Notes under the pieces: generated by a model
Database searches by the model: none
What the model saw: only the letters and a program-made list of their open reading frames with translations
What the model was told of the DNA's origin: nothing
Shown: positions 9,421-17,066 of the stretch, one piece after another
Position numbering within the stretch: position 1 is the first letter of the stretch
Layout: each line of letters opens with the position of its first letter
Source: Acetobacter estunensis
GTDB taxonomy: Bacteria > Pseudomonadota > Alphaproteobacteria > Acetobacterales > Acetobacteraceae
DNA: 64,000 bases
Reading direction: 5' to 3'
NCBI RefSeq assembly: GCF_019083805.1
Contig: NZ_JAHRDV010000002.1
Coordinates: forward strand, 248,001 to 312,000
Program-made: the position numbers and the translations under genes

Positions 9421-11748
9421 TTGGCGGCCAACGAGATAGTCGACCCCACGGAACAAAATGACGCCTCTCTGCGGCAGAAGCTGCTTCAGGTCGTTGTTCC
9501 GGTTCTTGGGGTGCTGCTGATCCTTGTGGCGATTGGCGGAATTGGTCTGCACACCTACCGCACCACGCGCACCGGCGTGCTGCAACTGACACACCGTCTC
9601 CTGCAATCGGTACAGCGTTATGTCGTGCAGGATGTCACGGCATATATGGGCGCTGCGACATTGGGCGGAAGTTTCGCCCAGGATTTCATCAGCCATGCGC
9701 CAGCGGCCTTTACGCAGGGCGCCTTCTATTCCTATGGGGCCACCATGCTGCGGCTGGTGCCGCAAATACAGTCCTATTATCTCGGCGATGCCAATGGCAA
9801 TTTCCTGCTTGTGGAACGTGATCCTACCGGAAAAGGGCTGGAATACACCCAGCTCAAAACCGTTAACGGCCACAAGATCTTCCACCATGACTTTCGTGGC
9901 GCTGATGGAAAAATCATACGCAGCGAAGAAAACGACGCTGAGAACTATGATCCCCGCACGCGTCCTTGGTATGCGAATACAATAGAGAAGAAGAGCTTCG
10001 CCTGGACGTCGCCCACCATCTACGCCACCACGAAGCAGCTCATTGTGACAGGTTCCGTGCCTCTGGTTGGCACGGATGGAATCCAGCGCGTTTTTGCCAT
10101 CAATATCTCGCTCAATCAGCTCAGCCAGTTTCTGGACAGCCTGAAAATCAGCGAAAACGGCAATGCAATGATCCTCGACAGTCATGGTCGGATTATTGCT
10201 GGGCATGGCTTCGAACAGATTGTCGCGAGGGCCGGCGGCGATCCGTCACGTATGACACTCGACCCGGCGACCGAAGGCACATTTCGACGGGTCTATGACC
10301 AGTATCGGGTGCGAGGAGCCGGCTCACATCCTTTCCAATATGATGGCCGCAATTATATCGGGATGGCGCAGGATCTTCCGGGATCGGACAGCTGGGTTCT
10401 GCTGATCGTGGCACCGGAGAACGATTTTGCCAGTTTTGCTCGACAGAGCGGTCGGGAGGGATTGCAATTCTCGGTCGTCATTATCGTGCTGGCCTCGCTG
10501 CTGGCGGGATTGTTGGCCAGACAGAGCCGCCGCACCGAACGTGTGACGCGCGAGCTGCGCCATGAACGTGATCAGACCAACTCGGAATCGGCGGCCTTGC
10601 GGCAGATCGCGGAGACACCGGGCATTCTCGATCCGAAAGACGAAGCGCTCGTGCTGACCGAGGCTATGGCGCGCGTGGGCGGTGTTCAGCGTGCCGCACT
10701 CTGGCGTTTGGTGCACGATGGGACGGCGCTCATCTGCGAGGATAGTTTCGATACCCGTCAGACGGCTCATGCGGGTGGTTTTGAGATCTCCCGCCATGAA
10801 ATGGAGGATTTCTTCAAGATCGTGGACGCCGGCGTTCCAGTGACCGTGGCTCACGCCGGGTCCGATGAACGCACAGCTCCGTTTGAACGGCTGGTCATGC
10901 GGGATGCGGCCACGCAATCCCTGATCGTTCACCCCATTCGTGGCACGGTAGGCGGTCGGTCGGAAATTCTGGGCATGATCACGCTTGAGAACGCGAACTT
11001 CGCGCCTCATCTTGTCTATTTCCTCGACATCATTGCGGGCATTGCTGCCATCCGGTTTGGCGCCATGGGCGCCACCGGCACACCAGGCAACGAGGCGAGC
11101 GGCAGCGACACCCTACCTGCGTCTCCCACAGCGCTACCCGAACCTCGCTTCGACGAATCGCTGATGCAGCCGCCTGTTGCCGCTGGCGAAATCGGGAAAG
11201 GGCTGTTCCCCAGTGTCGCCGTCATGGTCATCACCTTCACCGATCCGGTGATGGAAGCGGAAGACGAGGGGTCTGCCGTACTACCGCTGATCGATCGTAT
11301 CGCGGGCGAAGTGCAGGCCATCGCGCGTCGCTATGAACTGTTTTCGGTCAAGGTCGCGGGACATCGATTGATCTGCGTCGCGGGTTGCACGAAAGACGCG
11401 GATCCGACCGCGATCTGGCGTCTTGCCGAAGCCGCACTGGTATTGCGCGAGACGTGCATGATGCTTCTCTCGCAGGCCAATATCGAACCGATCTTCAGCA
11501 TCGGCATGGATTTTGGCCCCGCGATGGGCGGAGAGCTTGGCAACGATCCCAAATCGTTCAACCTGTGGGGCGAGACCGTGACTCTGGCCGAACTCATGGC
11601 GCAGGGTGCGCCGGATGTGGGCACGATCGAAGTCACGGAACGGGTGTATCAGGCGCTTCGTGACCATTATCTGTTCCGCAGTCGTGGCTCTTTCTATGCG
11701 CCACGTTCAGGCATAGGGCGGGTCTACGTGCTCGCGACACGCCGGTGA
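9421..11748 (+). CDS. Membrane sensor: Cache + GAF + degenerate class III cyclase domain
   Basis: A 775-aa inner-membrane protein starting at TTG 9421 (AGGA nearby; no in-frame ATG upstream). Order: membrane helix about 21-43; periplasmic double-Cache-like region about 45-345 (YDPRTRPWYANT, then FAINISLNQLSQFLDSL); helix about 350-366; GAF-like region about 400-550; class III nucleotide cyclase fold about 597-760. The cyclase part keeps FTD608 but the second metal aspartate of the KxxGD motif is His648 (KVAGHR), and in the LWGETVTLAELM stretch the catalytic Asn and Arg are Thr721 and Leu725. It probably cannot make cAMP or cGMP in the usual way. Its stop overlaps the permease start by four bases. 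Confidence 0.75.
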   Translation: MAANEIVDPTEQNDASLRQKLLQVVVPVLGVLLILVAIGGIGLHTYRTTRTGVLQLTHRLLQSVQRYVVQDVTAYMGAATLGGSFAQDFISHAPAAFTQGAFYSYGATMLRLVPQIQSYYLGDANGNFLLVERDPTGKGLEYTQLKTVNGHKIFHHDFRGADGKIIRSEENDAENYDPRTRPWYANTIEKKSFAWTSPTIYATTKQLIVTGSVPLVGTDGIQRVFAINISLNQLSQFLDSLKISENGNAMILDSHGRIIAGHGFEQIVARAGGDPSRMTLDPATEGTFRRVYDQYRVRGAGSHPFQYDGRNYIGMAQDLPGSDSWVLLIVAPENDFASFARQSGREGLQFSVVIIVLASLLAGLLARQSRRTERVTRELRHERDQTNSESAALRQIAETPGILDPKDEALVLTEAMARVGGVQRAALWRLVHDGTALICEDSFDTRQTAHAGGFEISRHEMEDFFKIVDAGVPVTVAHAGSDERTAPFERLVMRDAATQSLIVHPIRGTVGGRSEILGMITLENANFAPHLVYFLDIIAGIAAIRFGAMGATGTPGNEASGSDTLPASPTALPEPRFDESLMQPPVAAGEIGKGLFPSVAVMVITFTDPVMEAEDEGSAVLPLIDRIAGEVQAIARRYELFSVKVAGHRLICVAGCTKDADPTAIWRLAEAALVLRETCMMLLSQANIEPIFSIGMDFGPAMGGELGNDPKSFNLWGETVTLAELMAQGAPDVGTIEVTERVYQALRDHYLFRSRGSFYAPRSGIGRVYVLATRR

Positions 11749-12713
11749 CACAGGATCCTGAAAACCCGAAAGGGCCGGGCGGCACATCGTCGGAGCAGGG
11801 CAACCCACCGCCTGCGGGGGCAGTGTTGCCCGATAATCAGGAGGACATCTCCTTCGGTTTGGGGGCACCGCCTGCGACGTTCCATCAGGATGACGACGAT
11901 CACTCCCGCAAAGCGACGCTAAGTGAGAGATTCGTCCATTTCCTTGGCTGGCTTGGTGCTCTGGTGCGTCGGCAGGTGTGGTTCCTGCTTATCATGCTGG
12001 GCACGTTGTGGGGTGTGATCCGCGAAAGCTGTCGTCCCAACAGCTGGCGCCGCACGGTGCGTTACGAATTCCAGATGACGCTGGGTGATGTAGCGGGTGG
12101 AGGCCTGCTGAGCACCGCCGTGACGGGCGCGCTGACAGGTGTCGGGGTGGTGTCACAGGCGATTTACTGGCTGGGATTCGCCGGTATGGCGAAAATGACG
12201 GGATCGGTTCTGGTCACCGTGATTGTGCGTGAACTGGCGCCAATTCTTGTGGGCGTGTTGATGCTCGGTCGCAGCGGAATGCTGTCGCTGGCCGAGATCG
12301 GCATGCTGACAACGGGCGGTCAGGTGCGATCCATGCAGGCGGAAGGCCTCGATCCTTTCCTCCTGCTGGTGTTGCCGCGCACATTGGCCTTCATGGTGTC
12401 GGGCTTTACGCTTGGCATCATTTTCTCGCTGGCCTCACTGACCACCGGCTACATCATCAGCCGGGCTTCAGGTGCCCTCTCGAACTCGCTGCTGTCGTTC
12501 TATTACGACGTGGTGATTGCCATGACGCCGCTGGACTATCTGCTCATTCCGCTGAAATTCGTGGTCGTGGGCTTTCTCGTGGGACTGGGCTGCTGTGTAA
12601 GCGGGCTGACGGCTTCCAAAGAAGACTCCATGCGCACCATGCTTCCGCGTGGTTTTTCCCGTGGCATGCTGATCGTCATGACGGTCAGCGTTCTGTTCAG
12701 TCTCAAGCTGTGA
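11745..12713 (+). CDS. MlaE-type ABC transporter permease
   Basis: Permease of the MlaE/YrbE family, which moves phospholipids or other lipids between inner and outer membranes. Protein of 322 aa from a GTG that overlaps the previous stop (GTGA). The first 60 residues are polar, Pro/Gly-rich and probably cytoplasmic, an extension over the usual family length of about 260. The core contains the conserved TGALTGVGVVSQA segment, REL-APILVGVLMLGRSG and EIGMLTTGGQVRSMQAEGLDP, with five or so membrane helices. It is followed 12 bases later by the ABC-like subunit and then by the MCE protein. Confidence 0.88.
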   Translation: MTQDPENPKGPGGTSSEQGNPPPAGAVLPDNQEDISFGLGAPPATFHQDDDDHSRKATLSERFVHFLGWLGALVRRQVWFLLIMLGTLWGVIRESCRPNSWRRTVRYEFQMTLGDVAGGGLLSTAVTGALTGVGVVSQAIYWLGFAGMAKMTGSVLVTVIVRELAPILVGVLMLGRSGMLSLAEIGMLTTGGQVRSMQAEGLDPFLLLVLPRTLAFMVSGFTLGIIFSLASLTTGYIISRASGALSNSLLSFYYDVVIAMTPLDYLLIPLKFVVVGFLVGLGCCVSGLTASKEDSMRTMLPRGFSRGMLIVMTVSVLFSLKL

Positions 12714-12725
12714 GGGGCGGGACTG

Positions 12726-13448
12726 ATGAGTGACACAGGAACAACATCCGTGAATCGTCTGGCGGGGCCGATGCTGGAACTGGCGGATGCGACACCCGTT
12801 TTCGATGAAAGCGGCATGCCGCCGACGCCATTGACGCTGCGACTGATGCCGGGCGAATGCGTGATCGTGGAAACGCGGGACATGACGCGGGCCACTGTCT
12901 TTGCGGATCTGTGCTCGGGTATGATTCATCTGCTCAAGGGCAATGTCCGGTTCATGGGACTGGACTGGACGGAGTTGAATGACCGGCGTCGCAACGCGCT
13001 GCGAGGGCGGATCGGTCGCATCACCCGCCGCGCGATCTGGAGCAACCTGTTCGGCACCCATGTCGCGATGATGCTCAAGCAGTTGCATCACACGACGATA
13101 CCGCTGGAGACCGTCACGACGGACACCGAGCATTTGTGCGAGCGTTTCGGTCTGCCGGGTATTCCCACCGATGTGCCCGGCCGCCTTTCGGAAGCGGACA
13201 TCGTGCGTGCGGCCTGTGTGCGTGCCTTTCTCGGCAAGCCGCAGCTCCTTCTTCTGGAAGACCCTCTGGAGACAAGCCCTGTGGATCTTTCGCAACCCTT
13301 TCTGGAATCCCTCACCGAGGCCCGCGACCGGGGGGCTTCCGCCATCTGGTTCGTACGTGACCCGACTGTGTGGCAGCGCTACCGACAGGCGATCAATGGC
13401 CAGTGGCGCCTTGCGGATGACGGACTCATGACGATACGGATGCGCTGA
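12726..13448 (+). CDS. Degenerate ABC ATPase-like subunit (MlaF position)
   Basis: A 240-aa protein in the place of MlaF. The overall ABC outline is visible (LTLRLMPGECVIV, then a LLKGNVRFMGLDW segment), but the nucleotide-binding motifs are broken. The Walker A stretch at about 49-57 is ETRDMTRAT: no P-loop glycines, and Arg for Lys. The signature at 154-161 is LSEADIVR instead of LSGGxxQR. Walker B ends LLLLED, with Asp/Glu exchanged, and the switch histidine position reads FVRDP. The protein likely cannot hydrolyse ATP in the canonical way. The frame is intact, and the stop overlaps the MCE gene start by one base, so it is not a decaying pseudogene. Confidence 0.72.
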   Translation: MSDTGTTSVNRLAGPMLELADATPVFDESGMPPTPLTLRLMPGECVIVETRDMTRATVFADLCSGMIHLLKGNVRFMGLDWTELNDRRRNALRGRIGRITRRAIWSNLFGTHVAMMLKQLHHTTIPLETVTTDTEHLCERFGLPGIPTDVPGRLSEADIVRAACVRAFLGKPQLLLLEDPLETSPVDLSQPFLESLTEARDRGASAIWFVRDPTVWQRYRQAINGQWRLADDGLMTIRMR

Positions 13449-14401
13449 TGTTTCAGATCAGGTTACGCCAGAAGGGCCGCCCCCTTATTCATCTCCGCTA
13501 TGCCGATGAGTGGGTGGGCCTGCTCGTCCTGATCAGCATTGTCGTTTTTGCGGCGGCGGTGATCGAGGCCGGCGTGTTGAGCGACTGGCTGAGTCCGCCG
13601 GCACGGCTGCGAGTGGTGCTGCCCGAAACCGGCGTGGGCGGTCTTGCCGTTGGTGGGGATGTGCAGATCCTTGGTGCGCATGCCGGCACCATTCGCGGCA
13701 TCAAGCTCAATCCTACGGGGCGGATGTATGCGCTTGTTGACCTCGACCCACAGGTGGAGCCTTTCATCAAGCGCGACAGCACTGCTGTCATCCGCAAGCA
13801 GTTCGTGGTGGCGGGTGCGAGTTATCTTGATCTGACACGTGGCAGTGGTGAGGCGATGGACTGGAAATACGCCGTCATTAACGCCGTGACGGAACCCAGC
13901 CCCACCGACATGATCACGCAGACGCTCAAGAACATTCAGGCCGAGGTCATGCCGGCCATCGCCAGCGCCCGTCACATGATGGCGCAGCTTGATGATACGA
14001 TTTCCGACATGCACGCGGGCAAGGGCAGCGTCGGCCAGTTGATGACCAACGACGATCTGATCCGCAAGGCGGAGAGCACCATCGTCTCTCTTAATGACGT
14101 CATCAATCGTCTTAAGCCGCAGGAGGCGCAGCTTCAGGCCATCCTGAAAAAGACTGACGCCACCATGGCAAACGTGAAATCCGCGACGCACGATCTCAAG
14201 ACGGCCACGCCACGTCTGCCATCGATCACGCGCAATGTTGATGACACGCTGGCCGATGCGCCGGCGCTCCTGACGCAGGCGCAGACCACCCTCTACACGC
14301 TCCAAAAGCTGACGGACCAGTTGCGCAGTCTCTGGCTGCTGGGCGGCCATAGCACCAGCCAGTCGGCCAAGAGGCTTCCCGCGCGGAGAGTCTCGCCATG
14401 A
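13448..14401 (+). CDS. MCE (MlaD-like) lipid-binding protein
   Basis: Periplasmic MCE-domain protein anchored in the inner membrane, 317 aa. A membrane helix at about 22-43 is followed by one MCE domain (about 50-125) with the motif GGLAVGGDVQILGAHAG and the block RKQFVVAGASYLDLTRG. The rest is a helical region (about 150-300) with a predicted coiled coil, ending in a basic tail. Such proteins form hexameric rings on MlaE permeases and carry lipids. The start codon overlaps the ABC-like gene and the end overlaps the following lipoprotein gene by four bases, so translation is probably coupled. Confidence 0.87.
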   Translation: MFQIRLRQKGRPLIHLRYADEWVGLLVLISIVVFAAAVIEAGVLSDWLSPPARLRVVLPETGVGGLAVGGDVQILGAHAGTIRGIKLNPTGRMYALVDLDPQVEPFIKRDSTAVIRKQFVVAGASYLDLTRGSGEAMDWKYAVINAVTEPSPTDMITQTLKNIQAEVMPAIASARHMMAQLDDTISDMHAGKGSVGQLMTNDDLIRKAESTIVSLNDVINRLKPQEAQLQAILKKTDATMANVKSATHDLKTATPRLPSITRNVDDTLADAPALLTQAQTTLYTLQKLTDQLRSLWLLGGHSTSQSAKRLPARRVSP

Positions 14402-15339
14402 GGCCGATGAAATACCGACTGCTGTTTGCACTGCCGCTTTGCGCCGCACTGGCAGGATGCAGCGGCGGCGGCAATCAGGATCAGGGCGTGCAGGTACGCA
14501 ATGCCGCGTGGCAGCAGGCCATGGATGCGGGGCAACAGGCACTCGCCATCGGGCGTTATTCCGTGGCGGAACGGGAATACCGTGAGGCGTCTCGTCTTGC
14601 GCTGCGTGACGATGACCCGCAGGGTATTGCTGATTCCTCCTACAACCTCGCCGTGACCCAGCTTTCCGCCGACAAGCCGACCGATGCTCTGGAAACGGTG
14701 CAGAATGCGCGCGCTGCACTTGAGATCCGCTCCGTCGGGATTCAGGCGCAAACGGCTGGAACGGAACAGAAAACAGCGGCAATGGGTACCAGCGCGCTCG
14801 ATCTCGTGGCGGCTGGGGCTTATTCGCGGCTGGGGCGCTTGGCCGAAGCCGCCGATATGGCGCGACGGGCCGAACAATCCACGGAAACCGATATCAACCA
14901 ACGTGCAACATTCATTGCCGGAATCGTGGCAGCTCGACGCTCGGATTCCGCAACGCTTGCGGCCAGCCTCCAGAGCCTGTCGTCATTGCCTCAGCCTCAT
15001 TCGCTCGATGTGCAGGGAGATGTCGCCGCTCTGCAGGCACTGACACTGCTCCACACGGACCCGGCCCGCGCGCAGGAACTGGCGGCGCAGGCCGTGGAGC
15101 TTCGCCGGAAGAATGGTGATGATCGGGCCATGATTCACGCCATGGCACTCGAAGCGCAGGCGGCGAAAGCAGCCGGGCACCCTGATGTGGCGTCAGCGCT
15201 ACTCGCACGCGCGGCGCAGGGGCAGGCGGCCCGCAGCGCCACGACCGGACAGAATGATCCACTGGCCATTCAGTATATGAACGAAGCGGGACTCTCGCTG
15301 CCGCTTCAGCCCTTTGCGGTCAAGGAAACAGACAAATGA
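14398..15339 (+). CDS. TPR-like lipoprotein of the MCE operon
   Basis: Predicted lipoprotein of 313 aa with signal peptide and lipobox LAGC (cysteine near residue 21). The mature part is helical with TPR-like pairs, such as AMDAGQQALAIGRYSVAEREYREA (about 40-63, outline) and YNLAVTQLSADKPTDALETV. A later helical repeat region with ALEAQAAKAAGHPDVASALLARA ends near 280. No enzyme motif is seen. In MCE systems a lipoprotein often links to the outer membrane (PqiC, MlaA-type roles), but this protein does not resemble PqiC, so its role is inferred from position only. Confidence 0.7.
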   Translation: MRPMKYRLLFALPLCAALAGCSGGGNQDQGVQVRNAAWQQAMDAGQQALAIGRYSVAEREYREASRLALRDDDPQGIADSSYNLAVTQLSADKPTDALETVQNARAALEIRSVGIQAQTAGTEQKTAAMGTSALDLVAAGAYSRLGRLAEAADMARRAEQSTETDINQRATFIAGIVAARRSDSATLAASLQSLSSLPQPHSLDVQGDVAALQALTLLHTDPARAQELAAQAVELRRKNGDDRAMIHAMALEAQAAKAAGHPDVASALLARAAQGQAARSATTGQNDPLAIQYMNEAGLSLPLQPFAVKETDK

Positions 15340-15530
15340 ATATGAACCGCAAACCTCGTGCGCGGCGAATAAAACAGGTCGTGTGGGGGATGCTTCTTAT
15401 TCTGCCGCTTGTGGCGTTGGAGGCCTGTTCGAGCGACGATCCCAATCTGGACAGCCACACCCATTATCACGCCAAGCATTACAAGGGGCCGAAAATACCG
15501 TCATGGTACAAGCCCCCAAAGACGCCCTGA
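15336..15530 (+). CDS. Small lipoprotein, last gene of the MCE operon
   Basis: A 64-aa product with a basic N-terminus, one hydrophobic stretch and lipobox ALEAC (cysteine near residue 31), leaving a mature peptide of about 34 residues. The mature part is rich in His, Lys, Pro and Tyr (HTHYHAKHYKGPK), which could bind metal or a negatively charged surface. Its start overlaps the preceding stop by four bases. I do not recognise a family. Because of the lipobox and coupling I take it as real. Confidence 0.6.
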   Translation: MNMNRKPRARRIKQVVWGMLLILPLVALEACSSDDPNLDSHTHYHAKHYKGPKIPSWYKPPKTP

Positions 15531-15589
15531 TCGCAGATCTCAGGTGAGTGTCAAAGACGTGTGGCGTTCAAGAAACCGGGCGTCTTTTT
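15518..15589 (+). terminator. Candidate terminator at the end of the MCE operon
   Basis: AAAGACGCCC (15518-15527) and GGGCGTCTTT (15578-15587, with two more T) form a perfect 10-bp inverted repeat with a 50-base loop; a shorter alternative pairs AAAGACG at 15553 with the same right arm. The right arm lies inside the 3' end of the convergent SulP gene. The long loop makes this uncertain. Confidence 0.35.
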
Positions 15590-17003
15590 CATCAAGACCT
15601 TCGAGACGAACATCATAGCCACGTCCGCGCAGTGTCGTGACGATGTTCTCCACGGTGCTTGTTCCGGTAATATCCCACAGATGAGCGTCATGCAGGTCGA
15701 TCACAACCGGCCTGTGTCCCGGAGCGCTCTTCATGTCCGCACGCAGGATGGCGTCTTCGAGCAGTTCCGCTGAGGCAAAGAAAATATCGCCATGCACCAC
15801 ATGGCGGATGGTGCCATCGCTCGGGTCGGTCCGCGATGTCACCCGCACCATGGCGGAGACATTCGAAGCGAAGAACACACCGCTCAGCAGCACACCCACA
15901 GCCACACCGGCCGCCAGATCGTGCGTCAGCACCACGACAATGACGGTGATGACCATCACGGTGCTGGCCAGACGCGGATGGACCACTAGATCTTTCAGCG
16001 ATGACCACGAGAACGTGCTGACAGAGACCATGATCATGATCGCCACAAGGGCCGCCACCGGCACCCGTGCGACCAGCGGACGAAGCGCCACCATCAGCAC
16101 CAATAGAAAGACGCCGGCCATCAGTGTGGAGAGACGCCCTCGGCCGCCGTAACGCACATTGCCGACCGTCTGTCCGATCATGCCACATCCCGCAATGCCA
16201 CCGAACAGCCCTGCGGCCAAATTGGCCAGTCCGAGACCGATGGATTCACGGCGCTTGTTGGACGATGTTCCGGTCAGATCATCCACCACCCGCGCTGTCA
16301 TGAGGCTTTCCAGAAGACCGACCATGGCCATGGCCAGCGCATAGGGAAAAATGATTTCCAGCGTCTCGCCCGTGAACGGCAGGTGAGGGACGGTGAACGT
16401 CGGCAGCCCGTCGGGCAGATGCCCTAGATCAGCAACGGTGGCGACCGGCATGGGATGGAGGACGAGGATACCCGTGAGCACGACGATGCAGATGAGAGGC
16501 GAGGGGATTGCCGTAAAGACACGTGGCACGAGATAGATGATGGCAAGACCGAGCGCGATCAGCGCCCATGTGTGCCATGTCACATGCTGCATATGTGGCA
16601 ATTGGGCCGAGAAGATCAGAATGGCGAGGGCGTTCACGAACCCGGTCCGCACCGGCCGTGAGACAAAGCGCATCAGCACATGCAGTTTCAGTAGACCGAA
16701 AACAACCTGAATGGCACCGCAGAGTAGCGTGGCCGCCAGCAAATAGGCCACACCATGCGCATGCACCAGACCGGCCGCGACGAGCGCCACCGATCCCGCG
16801 GCCGCCGAGATCATAGCCGGACGCCCGCCTGTAAACGCGATGACGATACTGATGACGAAGGAGGCATAGAGGCCGACGGAAGGATCGACGCCAGCCGCGA
16901 AGGCAAAGGCGATCACTTCCGGAATGAGCGCGAAAGTGGCCACCATGCCTGCAAGGCTTTCGCGAAGCGGATTGGCTTTCCAGCCAGTCGCGTCGTGGGT
17001 CAT
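15540..17003 (-). CDS. SulP family anion transporter with STAS domain
   Basis: Inner-membrane transporter of 487 aa with about eleven membrane helices and a C-terminal STAS domain from about residue 385 (HRPVVIDLHDAHLWDITGTSTVEN). The N-terminal part has the SulP pattern LAGMVATFALIPEVIAFAFAAGVDPSVGLYASF in outline and a GGIAGCGMIGQT-type block near 255. Family members carry sulfate, bicarbonate or other anions; the short, bacterial SulP type here could be either a sulfate or bicarbonate carrier. The gene lies about 18 kb from the cys operon, so co-function with sulfate assimilation is only possible. It converges on the MCE operon. Confidence 0.88.
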   Translation of the reverse strand: MTHDATGWKANPLRESLAGMVATFALIPEVIAFAFAAGVDPSVGLYASFVISIVIAFTGGRPAMISAAAGSVALVAAGLVHAHGVAYLLAATLLCGAIQVVFGLLKLHVLMRFVSRPVRTGFVNALAILIFSAQLPHMQHVTWHTWALIALGLAIIYLVPRVFTAIPSPLICIVVLTGILVLHPMPVATVADLGHLPDGLPTFTVPHLPFTGETLEIIFPYALAMAMVGLLESLMTARVVDDLTGTSSNKRRESIGLGLANLAAGLFGGIAGCGMIGQTVGNVRYGGRGRLSTLMAGVFLLVLMVALRPLVARVPVAALVAIMIMVSVSTFSWSSLKDLVVHPRLASTVMVITVIVVVLTHDLAAGVAVGVLLSGVFFASNVSAMVRVTSRTDPSDGTIRHVVHGDIFFASAELLEDAILRADMKSAPGHRPVVIDLHDAHLWDITGTSTVENIVTTLRGRGYDVRLEGLDEKDARFLERHTSLTLT

Positions 17004-17066
17004 CGTCTGTTCCTGTATGTGAGGCGACAGAGGCCGCCAGTTTCTGGTTTTCCGAAGCGAAGAAAA

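Noticed and set aside
13463-14782. Minus-strand open frame of 439 codons across the MCE gene
   Set aside because: Antisense to the MCE protein and the TPR lipoprotein, which have clear motifs and coupled starts.
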